From Mycolicibacterium tusciae JS617 (lineage in GTDB: Bacteria > Actinomycetota > Actinomycetes > Mycobacteriales > Mycobacteriaceae): 64,000 nt of DNA. Below, piece by piece: positions 15,064 to 24,212 of this stretch. The position numbers were made by a program, and so were the translations under genes. The notes under the pieces are model-generated. The model had not been told where the DNA came from. It saw nothing but the letters and a program-made list of their open reading frames with translations, and made no database searches. The stretch spans positions 992,001 through 1,056,000 of the forward strand of contig NZ_KI912270.1 of the NCBI RefSeq assembly GCF_000243415.2, in the 5' to 3' direction. The first letter of the stretch is position 1, and the number at the start of each line of letters is the position of its first letter.

Positions 15064-15462
15064 TCAGTCGACGGCCGCGAAGTTGACCGTCGCCGTCGCA
15101 CCGACCTGGTCGTCGTTGGCCCGATAGATGTCGACCTGGACGACGACGGACCGCTTGCCCGTGCGCAGTATTCGCGCGACCGCGCGCGCCGGGCCGACCT
15201 TGATCGGCCGTAGATAGCGGATGAACAGGTCGGTGGTGGCGATCGCGTGCCCGAACGGGGTGGCGCGGGCCGCCAGCTGACCGGCGGTCACATCCGCCAT
15301 CGTGGCGACCAATCCGCCCTGCAGACCGCCCGCGGTGTTGACGGTCCGTTCGTCGACAGGCATCTCCATGGTCACGGTGTCATCCGTCGAAGGGACTTCG
15401 ACAAGGCCGAGCTGATCGAAGAGTTCACGAAGGGATCTCGGCGCAGTCATGGAGAACGACAT
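15064..15462 (-). CDS. PaaI-type hotdog thioesterase
   Basis: A 132-residue hotdog-fold protein, probably starting at the ATG at 15462 or 15447 ([10 protein letters not shown]). The family core is [21 protein letters not shown] followed by DLFIRYLRP. The usual HGG is replaced by LQGG, with catalytic Asp in MADVT. Such enzymes hydrolyse acyl-CoA thioesters. The gene is divergent from cinA and convergent with the decarboxylase. Confidence 0.8.
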   Translation of the reverse strand: MSFSMTAPRSLRELFDQLGLVEVPSTDDTVTMEMPVDERTVNTAGGLQGGLVATMADVTAGQLAARATPFGHAIATTDLFIRYLRPIKVGPARAVARILRTGKRSVVVQVDIYRANDDQVGATATVNFAAVD

Positions 15463-15508
15463 TACCGAGCTTCATGGGCCACGTCCGGTGTGCGTAGTGT
15501 CGTACGAC

Positions 15509-16768
15509 GTGAGTGCGCGCGCGGGCATCGTGGTGACCGGAACCGAAGTCCTCACCGGAAGGGTGACCGATCGTAACGGTCCGTGGATCGCCGACCGACT
15601 GCTCGAGCTGGGTGTCGAACTGGCGCACATCACCATCTGCGGAGACCGGCCCGACGACATCGAGGCGCAGCTGCGGTTCCTCGCCGCCGAAGGCGTGGAT
15701 CTCATCGTCACCAGCGGTGGCCTGGGGCCGACCGCGGACGATATGACGGTGGCGACGGTGGCGCGGTTCTGTGACCGAGAGCTGGTGTTGGACAACGAAC
15801 TTGAAGTCAAGATCGCCGACATCGTCCAGCGGCTGATGGCGCGCTATCCCGATGTGGATCTGGAAGCGGTGCGCGCGGCCAACCGCAAGCAGGCACTGAT
15901 TCCGGCCGGCGCCCATGTCATCGATCCGGTCGGTACGGCGCCGGGAGTCGTCGTACCCGGGAAGCCGACGGTGGTCGTACTTCCGGGCCCGCCCCGCGAG
16001 CTGCAGCCGATGTGGCCGTTGGCGCTGCAGACACCCGCGGTGCAGGAGGCGACTGCGGGTCGCACGACGTACCACCAGGAGACGATCCGCATGTTCGGGC
16101 TGCCCGAGTCGGGGCTTGCCGACACGCTGCGCGACGCCGAAGCGAGCGTCGAGGGCTTTGGACGGCTCGAGATCACCACGTGCTTGAGGCGCGGCGAGAT
16201 CGAAATGGTCACTCGCTACGAGCCCGACGCGGCGCCTGTCTACACAGATCTGATGACGCTGCTGCGCGAGCGTCACGGCGGCGAGATCTTCTCCGAAGAC
16301 GGTGCCACCGTCGATGAGCAGATTGCGGCGCTGTTGGCCGGCCGCCAGATCGCCACCGCGGAATCGTGCACCGCGGGCCTGGTGGCCGCCCGGTTGACGG
16401 ACCTGCCCGGGTCGTCGGCGTACGTCGCGGGAGGAGTGGTGTCCTACTCGAATGAAGCCAAGTCCGAGCTTCTCGGTGTCGATCCGGCACTCATCGATGC
16501 GCACGGAGCGGTGTCCGAACCCGTGGCCGAGGCGATGGCCGATGGTGCGTTGCGCCGGTTCTCCGCCGACACCGCCGTGGCGATCACCGGAATCGCCGGA
16601 CCGGGCGGCGGCACTGCCGACAAGCCGGTGGGAACGGTCTGCTTCTGCGTGAAGCTCGGCGACGGTACGACCGACGTCCGCACCATGCGCTTACCGGGAA
16701 ACCGGTCCGACGTCCGCGAGAGGTCGACGACCGTGGCGATGCACCTGCTGCGCCGCGCACTGGGGTGA
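15509..16768 (+). CDS. cinA: CinA-like protein (competence/damage-inducible; NMN amidohydrolase-type)
   Basis: About 419 residues from the GTG at 15509, which matches the Rv1901 N-terminus ([18 protein letters not shown]). Longer starts back to 15449 would collide with the divergent thioesterase. The N-terminal MoCF/molybdopterin-binding-like domain (residues about 1-170, [22 protein letters not shown]) probably hydrolyses ADP-ribose-type pyrophosphates. The C-terminal domain (about 255-415, [24 protein letters not shown]) is the nicotinamide-mononucleotide deamidase family. The role is most likely pyridine nucleotide recycling. Confidence 0.9.
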   Translation: MSARAGIVVTGTEVLTGRVTDRNGPWIADRLLELGVELAHITICGDRPDDIEAQLRFLAAEGVDLIVTSGGLGPTADDMTVATVARFCDRELVLDNELEVKIADIVQRLMARYPDVDLEAVRAANRKQALIPAGAHVIDPVGTAPGVVVPGKPTVVVLPGPPRELQPMWPLALQTPAVQEATAGRTTYHQETIRMFGLPESGLADTLRDAEASVEGFGRLEITTCLRRGEIEMVTRYEPDAAPVYTDLMTLLRERHGGEIFSEDGATVDEQIAALLAGRQIATAESCTAGLVAARLTDLPGSSAYVAGGVVSYSNEAKSELLGVDPALIDAHGAVSEPVAEAMADGALRRFSADTAVAITGIAGPGGGTADKPVGTVCFCVKLGDGTTDVRTMRLPGNRSDVRERSTTVAMHLLRRALG

Positions 16769-16807
16769 CTCCGATAACGTACGCGGGCGACACAGGAGGA
16801 TTTCCCA

Positions 16808-17032
16808 ATGAGTGCAGCCACCGAGCGAGAGGTGATGTCCGAGCTCGCCGTAGCGGCCGGATGGCACCGTAGGGGCGAAGACCGGGTGGACTACTACTCA
16901 CGCACCCCGGTCCGCATCCACGTGATCTGGCAGGGCAGCGACGCCATCAGCGGCGGGTCGCTGTATCACGACGACAACATGGTTTCCTACACCCGAGACG
17001 TGTCTGTCGTGACGGGCTGGCTGAAGCGCTGA
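16808..17032 (+). CDS. Small conserved hypothetical protein
   Basis: A 74-residue protein with a strong ribosome site (AGGAGG ten bases before the ATG), 39 bp after cinA. It is compact and polar, with DRVDYYSRTPVRIHVIWQG and a final VVTGWLKR. There is no signal or membrane segment. I recognise no named domain. The same strand and short spacing suggest co-transcription with cinA. Confidence 0.65.
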   Translation: MSAATEREVMSELAVAAGWHRRGEDRVDYYSRTPVRIHVIWQGSDAISGGSLYHDDNMVSYTRDVSVVTGWLKR

Positions 17033-17036
17033 CCAG

Positions 17037-17957
17037 CTAGGAGTCGTACTCGTCCCACACCTTGATCATCGTGTGCAGGATCTCCTCGGCCCGACCCAGT
17101 CCGGCGAGGTGGCTTTCACCAGGCATCGGATAGAGCTCGGCATCGGCCAATCGCGACACCACATGCTGCCCGTGGGCATACGGCACGATGTGGTCGGCAT
17201 CGCCGTGCCACCAGCGGACTGGCACCTTGATATCGCTCAGCCGGAAACCCCAGTCCCTGGCGAAGACGACGACGTCGGAAAACGGGGCCGAAAGCTGCTT
17301 GCGGCTGCCGTTGAGCAGGTCGTCCAAGAACATCGCCTTGATCTCCGGGCGGGCCAGCAGCCTGCGGTCGGCTTCCGGCGAGACCCGGCCGTACAGGTCC
17401 GCAGCAGGAGAGGCAACCGGGCGGATCAGCCGGATGACGGCACTGGCGACCAGCCCGATCGGGGTTCCGGCCACCTGCAGCAGCGGCGCCAGGCGGGTCC
17501 CGAGGTTGCCCATCAGACCACCCGTGATCGCGTCGGAACCCATCGTCGGGGCGACGCCGCCGATGACACCGGCGGCCACGACGCGATCCGGCATCGCCGC
17601 CGCACAGCCGAGCGTGTACGGCCCGCCGCCGGACAACCCGACGACGACCATCTTGTCGATGCCCAGCGTGTCGGCGATGGTGCGCAGGTCGTCGGCGAAG
17701 GCGACCACGGTGTCATAGCTGTGTTGCGTGGAGGAGCCGATGCCCGGCCGGTCCACCCCGATCAGCCGGATGTGCTGGTGTTCGGCGTAGACCCGCGCTT
17801 CCATCGGGATCTGGCGCCGGGCTCCCGGCGTCCCGTGCAGCCAGAAGATCGCGCGGCCCTGCGGGGCACCGAACTCGGCGAATCCGATTTGGCGGTCATC
17901 GCCGACAGCGATGTTGCCTTCGAGCTTGGGGCGGGCGATTGCGACAACCATGGCCAA
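17037..17957 (-). CDS. Alpha/beta hydrolase
   Basis: A 306-residue alpha/beta hydrolase, possibly starting at the internal ATG 17951. Visible are the oxyanion HGTPG, the nucleophile elbow GLSGGGP with Ser109, the acid in WWHGDADHIVP and the His in PGESHLAG. Mid-chain insertions about 135-205 form a cap. Relatives are esterases or lipases of unknown substrate. It is convergent with the small protein downstream of cinA and is followed upstream by the double-hotdog gene, both on the minus strand. Confidence 0.85.
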   Translation of the reverse strand: MAMVVAIARPKLEGNIAVGDDRQIGFAEFGAPQGRAIFWLHGTPGARRQIPMEARVYAEHQHIRLIGVDRPGIGSSTQHSYDTVVAFADDLRTIADTLGIDKMVVVGLSGGGPYTLGCAAAMPDRVVAAGVIGGVAPTMGSDAITGGLMGNLGTRLAPLLQVAGTPIGLVASAVIRLIRPVASPAADLYGRVSPEADRRLLARPEIKAMFLDDLLNGSRKQLSAPFSDVVVFARDWGFRLSDIKVPVRWWHGDADHIVPYAHGQHVVSRLADAELYPMPGESHLAGLGRAEEILHTMIKVWDEYDS

Positions 17958-17988
17958 AGTGTCGCATGCCGTCTTTGCCCACTTGGAG

Positions 17989-18870
17989 CTACACCGAGCG
18001 GAATTGATACGACGCCGCTGTGATCAGCCGGTCGTCGTTCCCCTCGTCACGCATGAGCACTCGCACCGCAACGGTGCCGTCGGCGCCGGTCATCGGCTCG
18101 GTCTCGACGCGGAATGGGCCGACCTTGCCGCGCGCGAGGAACATCACGTGCGTCGAGACGCCTTGCACACGGTCGGTGCCGGCAACCGTGGCAGCGGCAT
18201 CCACCGCCGCGGTTTCCAGGATGACGAATTGGGGCCCGATATGTAGCGCCGCATCGGGTGAGGCGACCTCGACCGCGAGTTCGGGCAACCCCCAATTGCC
18301 GTCGGGCCGGCGGTAGCCGCCGAACACCTGCCACAGCGGAGGTAGGTCGGGAGAATCGACGACGTCGAGCGGATTGGCCTCCATCCGTTCGAGTCCTTCC
18401 GGCGGTGTCCCGATGGTCACCCCCTGGCCCTCGATCAGCGCCAGCACCCGGTCGCGCTGGTCCGCGTCGACGATCTTCGCGCGGCTGTAACCCATCTGAC
18501 GGCCGACCTTGAGCTCCTCGGAGATGATCTCGATGCGACGCACGTCGTGACCGGCGTCGACGATCTGGCACGAGTGGATGACCGGGTTCGGCACCGCTTG
18601 CAGATCCGACATGTGGCCGCTTTCCGGTGCCGATATCCCGAACACGGCGAACAACACGCCGCCGGAGGCATTTCGCATGTCGTGGCGCAGCGTGACCGTG
18701 TTGTCCTCGGTGACGACATCCATCACTGCGTAGCTGCGGCCGATGTACCGGTAGCTCAACAGTCCGCCCCAGCGCCTGCGCAGTTCGGCGGCGTACTCCT
18801 CCGGCGAATCGATCAGCTCGCGAATGTCACGCAGCATTGCGCACTCCGTTCGTATGGCGACATCCAACAC
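17989..18870 (-). CDS. Double-hotdog (thioesterase-like) protein
   Basis: A 293-residue soluble protein whose two halves (about 35-145 and 175-293) each read as a hotdog fold: HDMRNASGGVLFAVFG in the first and VQGVSTHVMFLARG in the second, with a final TAASYQFRSV strand. The better start may be the ATG at 18837 (MLRDIREL). It resembles mycobacterial acyl-CoA thioesterase/dehydratase-like proteins, but without confident catalytic residues. Spacing of 31 bp to the hydrolase suggests an operon. Confidence 0.6.
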   Translation of the reverse strand: MLDVAIRTECAMLRDIRELIDSPEEYAAELRRRWGGLLSYRYIGRSYAVMDVVTEDNTVTLRHDMRNASGGVLFAVFGISAPESGHMSDLQAVPNPVIHSCQIVDAGHDVRRIEIISEELKVGRQMGYSRAKIVDADQRDRVLALIEGQGVTIGTPPEGLERMEANPLDVVDSPDLPPLWQVFGGYRRPDGNWGLPELAVEVASPDAALHIGPQFVILETAAVDAAATVAGTDRVQGVSTHVMFLARGKVGPFRVETEPMTGADGTVAVRVLMRDEGNDDRLITAASYQFRSV

Positions 18871-18895
18871 CTGAGGCGCTCGGGCGCCGACATCC

Positions 18896-19261
18896 TTACC
18901 CGACCGCCGTCACGTAGCCGACGCCCCCGAGGAACACCGCGATCGTGCACAACGCAAGCGTGGCAACCGCGAAGGGCCAGCCCCGCTTTCGCCGGATCAG
19001 CGCAACCACGGTCACGACGAGTCCTACGACGCTGATGACTGCGGCGATTCCAAGCCCCGTCATCACCGCCGTGACAGCCCCGTCCACGCTGCAGGTCGCC
19101 GGTGGGCAACTGTCGAGGAACGCGAGGAAGAAGAGCCCGAAAAATGCCGCGACCGCAACGAGAAGCACCGTCAGGATGAGCGCGGTGATCGAGACGGCGA
19201 CATCACCGCCGGACACCGAGGGCTTCGGTGGCGGCATAGCGGGATAGCCGTACTGCGTCAT
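18896..19261 (-). CDS. Small DUF4190-like membrane protein
   Basis: About 121 residues from the ATG at 19261 (MTQYGYPAMPPPK). Longer versions run through the FadD promoter. A Pro-rich cytoplasmic head is followed by three hydrophobic segments (about 20-45, 58-82 and 92-118) with a Cys pair in SCPPATCSV between the first two. This architecture is frequent in actinobacteria, and the function is unknown. Confidence 0.65.
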   Translation of the reverse strand: MTQYGYPAMPPPKPSVSGGDVAVSITALILTVLLVAVAAFFGLFFLAFLDSCPPATCSVDGAVTAVMTGLGIAAVISVVGLVVTVVALIRRKRGWPFAVATLALCTIAVFLGGVGYVTAVG

Positions 19262-19361
19262 GTCGGGTGATGCTATCGGCCACCTTGTGCATTTCCTGCC
19301 GAATAGCAGCAGAGATCGGCGATTATGGACGCCAGCCCACTCATGCATTTCGGGGGTGTCC

Positions 19362-20993
19362 ATGGACAGCACGATGCAAGACTTCCCGCTGACGGTGACG
19401 GGGATCCTGCGGCACGGCACCACCTGGTTCTCCGGCCGCAAGGTGATAACGAAGACGGCTGATGACTATCGCGAGATCTGCTTCGGCGAACTCGGCACGC
19501 ACGTGGCTCAACTCGCACACGGGCTGCGGCAACTCGGCGTCACGAACGGACAGCGCGTCGCCACGTTCTTGACGAACAACCAGGAACACCTGGAGGCCTA
19601 TTTCGCGGCTCCGTGTATGGGCGCGGTGCTGCACACTCTGAACATCCGCCTGGCCGGTGAGCAGATCGCCTTCATTGCGAACCAGGCCGAGGATTCCGTT
19701 GTACTGGTTGATATGTCGGTAGCCCCGGTGTTTGCCGCGGTGTTGCCGCACCTGACGACAGTGCAGACCGTGGTGGCCGTCGGGGATGGTGATCTGGATG
19801 TGCTCACCGCCTCCGGCAAGGACGTTATCCGTTACGACGAGCTGCTCGAGGGCCAGCCGACCGAGTACGACTGGCCCGATCTCGATGAGAAGAGTGCCGC
19901 AGCAATGTGTTACACCAGCGGTACCACAGGCAATCCCAAAGGCGTTGTATACAGCCATCGTTCGAGCTATCTGCATTCGATGAGCGTATGCGCGGCCAAC
20001 TCGATCGGTCTGGTCGACGGCGATCGGGTGCTACCGATCGTGTCGATGTTCCATGCCAATGCGTGGGGTCAGCCTTATGCGGCCGTGATGGCCGGCGCCG
20101 ACCTCGTGCTGCCCGACCGGTATCTGCAAGCCGAGCCGCTCGTCGACATGATCGAGTTGCATCGCCCCACCGTCGCGGCTGCTGTCCCGACGATCTGGAA
20201 CGACGTGCTGCAGTATCTGCATGCCAATCCCGGAAGGGATATCTCCTCTTTGAGGACGGTCTGCTGCGGCGGGTCCGCCGTGCCACTGGCGATGATGAAG
20301 GAGTACCAGGAGCGCTACGGCGTGGTCATTCGTCAGGGCTGGGGTATGACCGAGACGTCGCCGCTGGCCGCGCTGGCGACGCCGCCGCCGGAGGTCACCG
20401 GCGAAGATGCCTGGAGGTTGCGGGCCGCGGCCGGCCGGGTGGCGATCGGAGTCGAGATCCGCATCGTCGACGACGTGGGCGGTGTCCTTCCCAACGACGA
20501 TAAGGCCGTGGGGGAGATAGAGGTTCGCGGCCCCTGGGTCACGGGGTCCTATTACCAGAATGCCGATTCGGAGAAGTTTCACGACGGATGGCTGCGTACC
20601 GGCGACGTCGGTCGCGTCGACCCGCAGGGATTCATCACGCTCACCGACCGGGCCAAGGACGTGATCAAGTCGGGCGGTGAATGGATCTCGTCGGTCGAAT
20701 TGGAACTGTGCATCATGGAACATCCCGCCGTCCTGGAGGCGGCTGTCGTCGCGGTGCCCGACGAGCGCTGGCAGGAGAGGCCCCTTGCCGCCGTCGTGAT
20801 CAAGGCCGGCGCGTCGTCCACCGCACAAGAGTTACGAAATCATCTGTGCGACAAGGTGGCGCGATTCTGGCTTCCGGAGCGGTGGACGTTCATCGACGAG
20901 GTACCGAAGACCAGTGTCGGCAAGTTCGACAAGAAGCACATCCGTTCGCTCTACGCCGAGGGTGTTTACGACGTCGTCGAGTGCCGGGACTGA
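19362..20993 (+). CDS. Fatty-acyl-CoA synthetase/ligase (FadD family)
   Basis: About 543 residues from the ATG at 19362 (an alternative ATG is at 19374). It is an ANL-superfamily adenylating enzyme that activates a fatty or other carboxylic acid with ATP and CoA. Motifs are the P-loop-like YTSGTTGNPKG, the WGMTETSP substrate/AMP motif, the hinge GWLRTGDVG with DRAKDVIKSGGEWIS, and the catalytic lysine in KTSVGKFDKK. The length suits the medium/long-chain FadD group. It is single-gene, divergent from a small membrane protein. Confidence 0.9.
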   Translation: MDSTMQDFPLTVTGILRHGTTWFSGRKVITKTADDYREICFGELGTHVAQLAHGLRQLGVTNGQRVATFLTNNQEHLEAYFAAPCMGAVLHTLNIRLAGEQIAFIANQAEDSVVLVDMSVAPVFAAVLPHLTTVQTVVAVGDGDLDVLTASGKDVIRYDELLEGQPTEYDWPDLDEKSAAAMCYTSGTTGNPKGVVYSHRSSYLHSMSVCAANSIGLVDGDRVLPIVSMFHANAWGQPYAAVMAGADLVLPDRYLQAEPLVDMIELHRPTVAAAVPTIWNDVLQYLHANPGRDISSLRTVCCGGSAVPLAMMKEYQERYGVVIRQGWGMTETSPLAALATPPPEVTGEDAWRLRAAAGRVAIGVEIRIVDDVGGVLPNDDKAVGEIEVRGPWVTGSYYQNADSEKFHDGWLRTGDVGRVDPQGFITLTDRAKDVIKSGGEWISSVELELCIMEHPAVLEAAVVAVPDERWQERPLAAVVIKAGASSTAQELRNHLCDKVARFWLPERWTFIDEVPKTSVGKFDKKHIRSLYAEGVYDVVECRD

Positions 20994-20994
20994 T

Positions 20995-21855
20995 TCAGCG
21001 GGTAGCCGTCAACGCCCACCGGATTCCGCCGACGACGACACGACCCGACGCCCGGATGAGCGTGGCTTCGACCGGCGGAAAGTAAGGCAGCCGCAGCGGC
21101 ATTCGTGCCCATGCGGGCAACATCGCCACCGACGTCGCCGCCAGCAGGCCGTAGGGAGCACGCGCGACGAGAGGCAGTGGGGGAGTCAACAACAGGTATC
21201 GCGCCGCCTCCCTGGCGGACTGCGTGCTCGTCAACTCCGGACGGAAGGCCGCTATCCGCTCGGCCAGTTCCCGCTCGGTCCGAGGCGGATCGACGACGCC
21301 GAGTGCTGCCGCGACCCGGGCGGTGTCGGCCACATATCCGTCACGGCCGATCTGGTCGAGGGGCTGGGCCCCGTAGAGCTGATGAGCGAGCAGGAAGCTG
21401 TCGACCTCCGCGATATGCACCCACTCGAGCAGGTGTGGGTCGCCGGCGGCATAGGGCCTGCCGTCCGGGGCCACACCACTCACACGCCGGTGGATGCCGC
21501 GCACCCGATCCACCGCTCGCTGTGCCTCTGCGGCGGGACCGAAGGTGGTCACGGCCAGGAAGGTGCTGGTGCGCTGTAGCCGGCCCCATGGGTCGCCGCG
21601 GTAGTCGGAGTGCTCGGCAACGCCTGCCATCGCCAGCGGATGCAGGGACTGCAGGAGAAGTGCCCGCAGTCCGCCGACGAACATCGACGCATCGGCGTGC
21701 ACCCGCCGAATGGGGCGATCCTCGGGGAACCAGCGGGGGCCCGGCGTGTCATGGATGCGCGAGCGGTTGGCAGGGCCGTCCGGGCCCGCAACCAAGCCGA
21801 ACAGGCTGCGGCCCAGGTTCTTCCGCACGGCGTCCAGATCCGGCAACACCGTCAT
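20995..21855 (-). CDS. MpaB/DUF2236 oxygenase-family protein
   Basis: A 286-residue protein of the DUF2236 family, which includes latex-clearing protein and MpaB and contains a heme or redox centre. The family pattern is RVHADASMFVGGLRALLLQSLHPLAMAGV with the conserved His, the WGRLQRT block, and LEWVHIAEVDSFLLAHQ. It converges on fadD with one intervening base. The physiological substrate in mycobacteria is not known. Confidence 0.85.
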   Translation of the reverse strand: MTVLPDLDAVRKNLGRSLFGLVAGPDGPANRSRIHDTPGPRWFPEDRPIRRVHADASMFVGGLRALLLQSLHPLAMAGVAEHSDYRGDPWGRLQRTSTFLAVTTFGPAAEAQRAVDRVRGIHRRVSGVAPDGRPYAAGDPHLLEWVHIAEVDSFLLAHQLYGAQPLDQIGRDGYVADTARVAAALGVVDPPRTERELAERIAAFRPELTSTQSAREAARYLLLTPPLPLVARAPYGLLAATSVAMLPAWARMPLRLPYFPPVEATLIRASGRVVVGGIRWALTATR

Positions 21856-21953
21856 GGCTCAACCGTACGGGGATTGCAACCGTGGTGCCCGATCAATCGG
21901 TCGACCCGCTGGAATCGCCCAATGCACTGCTGATCGGTGATTTACTCGAAACT

Positions 21954-22463
21954 ATGCGACAAACGACGCGGATTCTGGCACTGGCGGCGGCGATGGTCTT
22001 GGCCGCGCCCCCAGCAGCGGCGCTCGCCGACGGCGCCGCCGAGCCGGGAGTGGCCAGCGGCGCTGGCGGCACGGTGCTGCCGTTCTCCCAGATTCTGCGC
22101 CGGTGCGATTTCAGCGAAACCAACTACAACGGCCCGTCGGGAATGGGGAGGCCCTTGGGCACCCTGCGATCGGACGGATCCACGCTGACGGCTGATGTGC
22201 AGATCGCCACCGCCAAGCCCAACATGCATTACGACATCAGGATGATTCAGGTACCCCGGTCGTCGGCGGCGCACTGCTGGGGTGCCGATCCCGGTGTCGC
22301 ACAGGGTTCGTTGAACACCGACGGGGGCGGTGCAGCGTCGGTCACCCTTCAGGACTCCATCGAGCCGGGCGCGACGGGCGCATTCGTGTTCATCAGCCGC
22401 CCGGACCAGTTCTCCCAGGTTCCCGCGGAGTTCTACACCACGGATCTGATCGCCCCGATTTAG
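21954..22463 (+). CDS. Secreted hypothetical protein
   Basis: A 169-residue exported protein. The ATG at 21954 opens a classical signal peptide (MRQTTRILALAAAMVLAAPP, cleavage around ALA-D). The mature part has two cysteines (ILRRCDF, AAHCWGAD) probably in a disulfide, and a beta-rich layout ending in TTDLIAPI. It resembles mycobacterial exported proteins without a known role. The gene is single and divergent from the DUF2236 gene, with a hairpin after its stop. Confidence 0.7.
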   Translation: MRQTTRILALAAAMVLAAPPAAALADGAAEPGVASGAGGTVLPFSQILRRCDFSETNYNGPSGMGRPLGTLRSDGSTLTADVQIATAKPNMHYDIRMIQVPRSSAAHCWGADPGVAQGSLNTDGGGAASVTLQDSIEPGATGAFVFISRPDQFSQVPAEFYTTDLIAPI

Positions 22464-22474
22464 CGCAGACATGT

Positions 22475-22496
22475 TGGTGAAGAACGCGTTTCACCA
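22475..22496. terminator. Hairpin between convergent genes
   Basis: TGGTGAA (22475-22481) and TTCACCA (22490-22496) form a 7-bp perfect stem with an 8-base loop, between the stop of the secreted protein and that of yaaA. It could end transcription from both sides; there is no long U-tract. Confidence 0.35.
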
Positions 22497-22500
22497 CGTG

Positions 22501-23247
22501 TCAAGCAGGCACCACCACTGTCAACTGATTGCCGTTGCGTTCCACGCGCATTCCCGCGCGCCGCGCGATGGTGGTGACCGCACCCGCGTCGGCGGGCTCG
22601 GATCGGGTGGAGGCCAGGATGCGGGCCAGCCGCCCTTTGTGAGCCTTGTTGAAGTGACTGACGACCGCGCGTTGGCCGTCTGCGCGTTCGGAGACGACCT
22701 CGACGCGAACGGCGTCGGGCAACCTGCCGAGCGATGCGTAGGAGCCTGACCGAAGGTCGACGACGAGCTCGTCGGCCGCCATCCGGGCCAGCACCGGCTC
22801 CAACAGTGGGCGCCAGCGTGTGGCCAATGCGGGTTGTCCTGGCAGTTTCGACGTCGCGGAGAGACGGTATGCGGGGACGGAATCGTCTGCGTGCAAGAGT
22901 CCGAAGAGCGCCGAGCCGACCGCAAGCCTGGCCCGGGCACGACCTGCGGCGGCACCCGTCAGCGAGGTGACGTCGAGCGCGTCGTACAGCACGCCGGTGT
23001 AGCGGTTGATCGCGGGCATGGTCGGCGCGCTGCGCAGCATCGCGTTGCGCTCGATCTCGGCATGCTGCGACGCAGACAGTCCGAGTGCGCGGCTGCAGGC
23101 CGTTTTGTCGGCAGCCAGTTCGACCAGCTCGTCGACAAGGGCGGCGCGCATTGGCGCAAGCTCGGGATGGCGCAGAGAGTCCAGGCGGATCGGTGGCCCG
23201 TCGCCGCCGGGGTGCTTGGTCTCCGAGGGCGGCAGCAGGACGATCAC
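22501..23247 (-). CDS. yaaA: YaaA (DUF328/UPF0246) peroxide-stress protein
   Basis: A 248-residue protein with the family start MIVLLPPSETKHPGG, the central NRYTGVLYDAL and FGLLHADDSVPAYRLS blocks and the C-terminal FNKAHKGRLARIL. In E. coli YaaA limits free iron and oxidative DNA damage during peroxide stress. The gene stands alone, 28 bp from the next gene on the same strand. Confidence 0.85.
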   Translation of the reverse strand: MIVLLPPSETKHPGGDGPPIRLDSLRHPELAPMRAALVDELVELAADKTACSRALGLSASQHAEIERNAMLRSAPTMPAINRYTGVLYDALDVTSLTGAAAGRARARLAVGSALFGLLHADDSVPAYRLSATSKLPGQPALATRWRPLLEPVLARMAADELVVDLRSGSYASLGRLPDAVRVEVVSERADGQRAVVSHFNKAHKGRLARILASTRSEPADAGAVTTIARRAGMRVERNGNQLTVVVPA

Positions 23248-23274
23248 GCCGCAGACGTTATCGCGCCCCCACGA

Positions 23275-24000
23275 TCAGGCCGGTGGCATCCCTGGCGCGG
23301 GAACCGGTGCCGGCGGCAGTCCAGGAGCTGGGGGCGGCGGAGGCAATGGGGCCCCCGGTGCAGGAGGCGGCGCCACCGGCGGTGGGGGCGGCGGTGGCGG
23401 AGCCAGCATCGGATCAATCGGTGGCGGTGGTCCCATCGGCGGTCCTGGCGGCATGGGGGGTGGCGGCGCCATCGGTGGTCCCGCCGGAATCGGAGCCTGC
23501 TGGCCCATCAATACAACCGGGGCGCCGGGGGGCGGCGGCACCTGGTCGGCAGGCATCGGCAGGAACATGTGGTTGGTGAACTGCGGCTGGTATGCGCCGC
23601 CGCCACCGACCTTGACTCCGCCGCCTTCTCCAGAGGACACCGGAGTGCCATCGGGCAGTGTCGCCGCGGTGTGCCCGCCGTTCCACCCGACTACCAGGGC
23701 GCCGGGTTGTGAGCCGTACTGGAACCCACGTGCCTTCAGCGCACCCTCGATGTTTCCGGTGTGGAAGCGGTCCCCGTAAATCGGCCGTCCGGTCGCCGCA
23801 TTGCTGACCCAGGAGACCAACCCTGAGCAGTCAGTGCCGGCCGGGGAATCACCCCCGGTGACGTATGGCGTGCCCGACACGGAATTCACAAGCGTCAAGA
23901 GCGTTGCAACAGCAAACATGCCGACGGACGTTAACAGGGCATTTTGTAACCAGCCAAAATTTGTGACCACGTTCACCGAAAATGGTGTGATCCCGTTCAC
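23275..24000 (-). CDS. Secreted NlpC/P60-like protein with a proline-rich tail
   Basis: A 241-residue protein whose GTG start at 24000 precedes a hydrophobic segment (about 18-43, LQNALLTSVGMFAVATLLTL) likely to act as signal or anchor. Residues about 44-145 resemble a degenerate NlpC/P60 fold: TDCSGLVSWVSN with Cys58 and NGGHTA with His110. The final 90 residues are almost wholly Pro, Gly, Ala and Met, a disordered wall-spanning type of tail. Peptidoglycan hydrolysis or binding is possible, but the third catalytic residue is not obvious. Confidence 0.6.
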   Translation of the reverse strand: MNGITPFSVNVVTNFGWLQNALLTSVGMFAVATLLTLVNSVSGTPYVTGGDSPAGTDCSGLVSWVSNAATGRPIYGDRFHTGNIEGALKARGFQYGSQPGALVVGWNGGHTAATLPDGTPVSSGEGGGVKVGGGGAYQPQFTNHMFLPMPADQVPPPPGAPVVLMGQQAPIPAGPPMAPPPPMPPGPPMGPPPPIDPMLAPPPPPPPPVAPPPAPGAPLPPPPPAPGLPPAPVPAPGMPPA

Positions 24001-24212
24001 AATGCCGAAAACGTATGGTCTGTTTCACTGAATTTCCATCAGGAAAGGCCATATTCACCAGTTTGTTTGCTGGCTGTGATCGTCGAGATACCCATTTCTG
24101 TTGCTGGAGACCAACTATTCGTCGCACCAACACTCATAGAGTATCGGAATTTATGTGAAACATGTTATCTCACAATGATTTACAGTTCCGCGAAGTGGCA
24201 CGTCTATGTCGT
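24001..24212. other. AT-richer intergenic region upstream of the NlpC/P60-like gene
   Basis: This 212-bp spacer has visibly lower GC than its surroundings and presumably carries the promoter and a long leader of the minus-strand gene. It contains TGTGA-N11-TCACA at 24154-24174. Nothing in it could be matched to a known riboswitch. Confidence 0.4.

Noticed and set aside
24154-24174. CRP-type site TGTGA...TCACA
   Set aside because: The half-sites are 11 bases apart instead of 6, so it does not fit the CRP consensus.
24001-24212. c-di-AMP (ydaO-type) riboswitch before the NlpC/P60-like gene
   Set aside because: Such switches control wall hydrolases in actinobacteria, but I could not find the conserved core or helices in this spacer on the minus strand.
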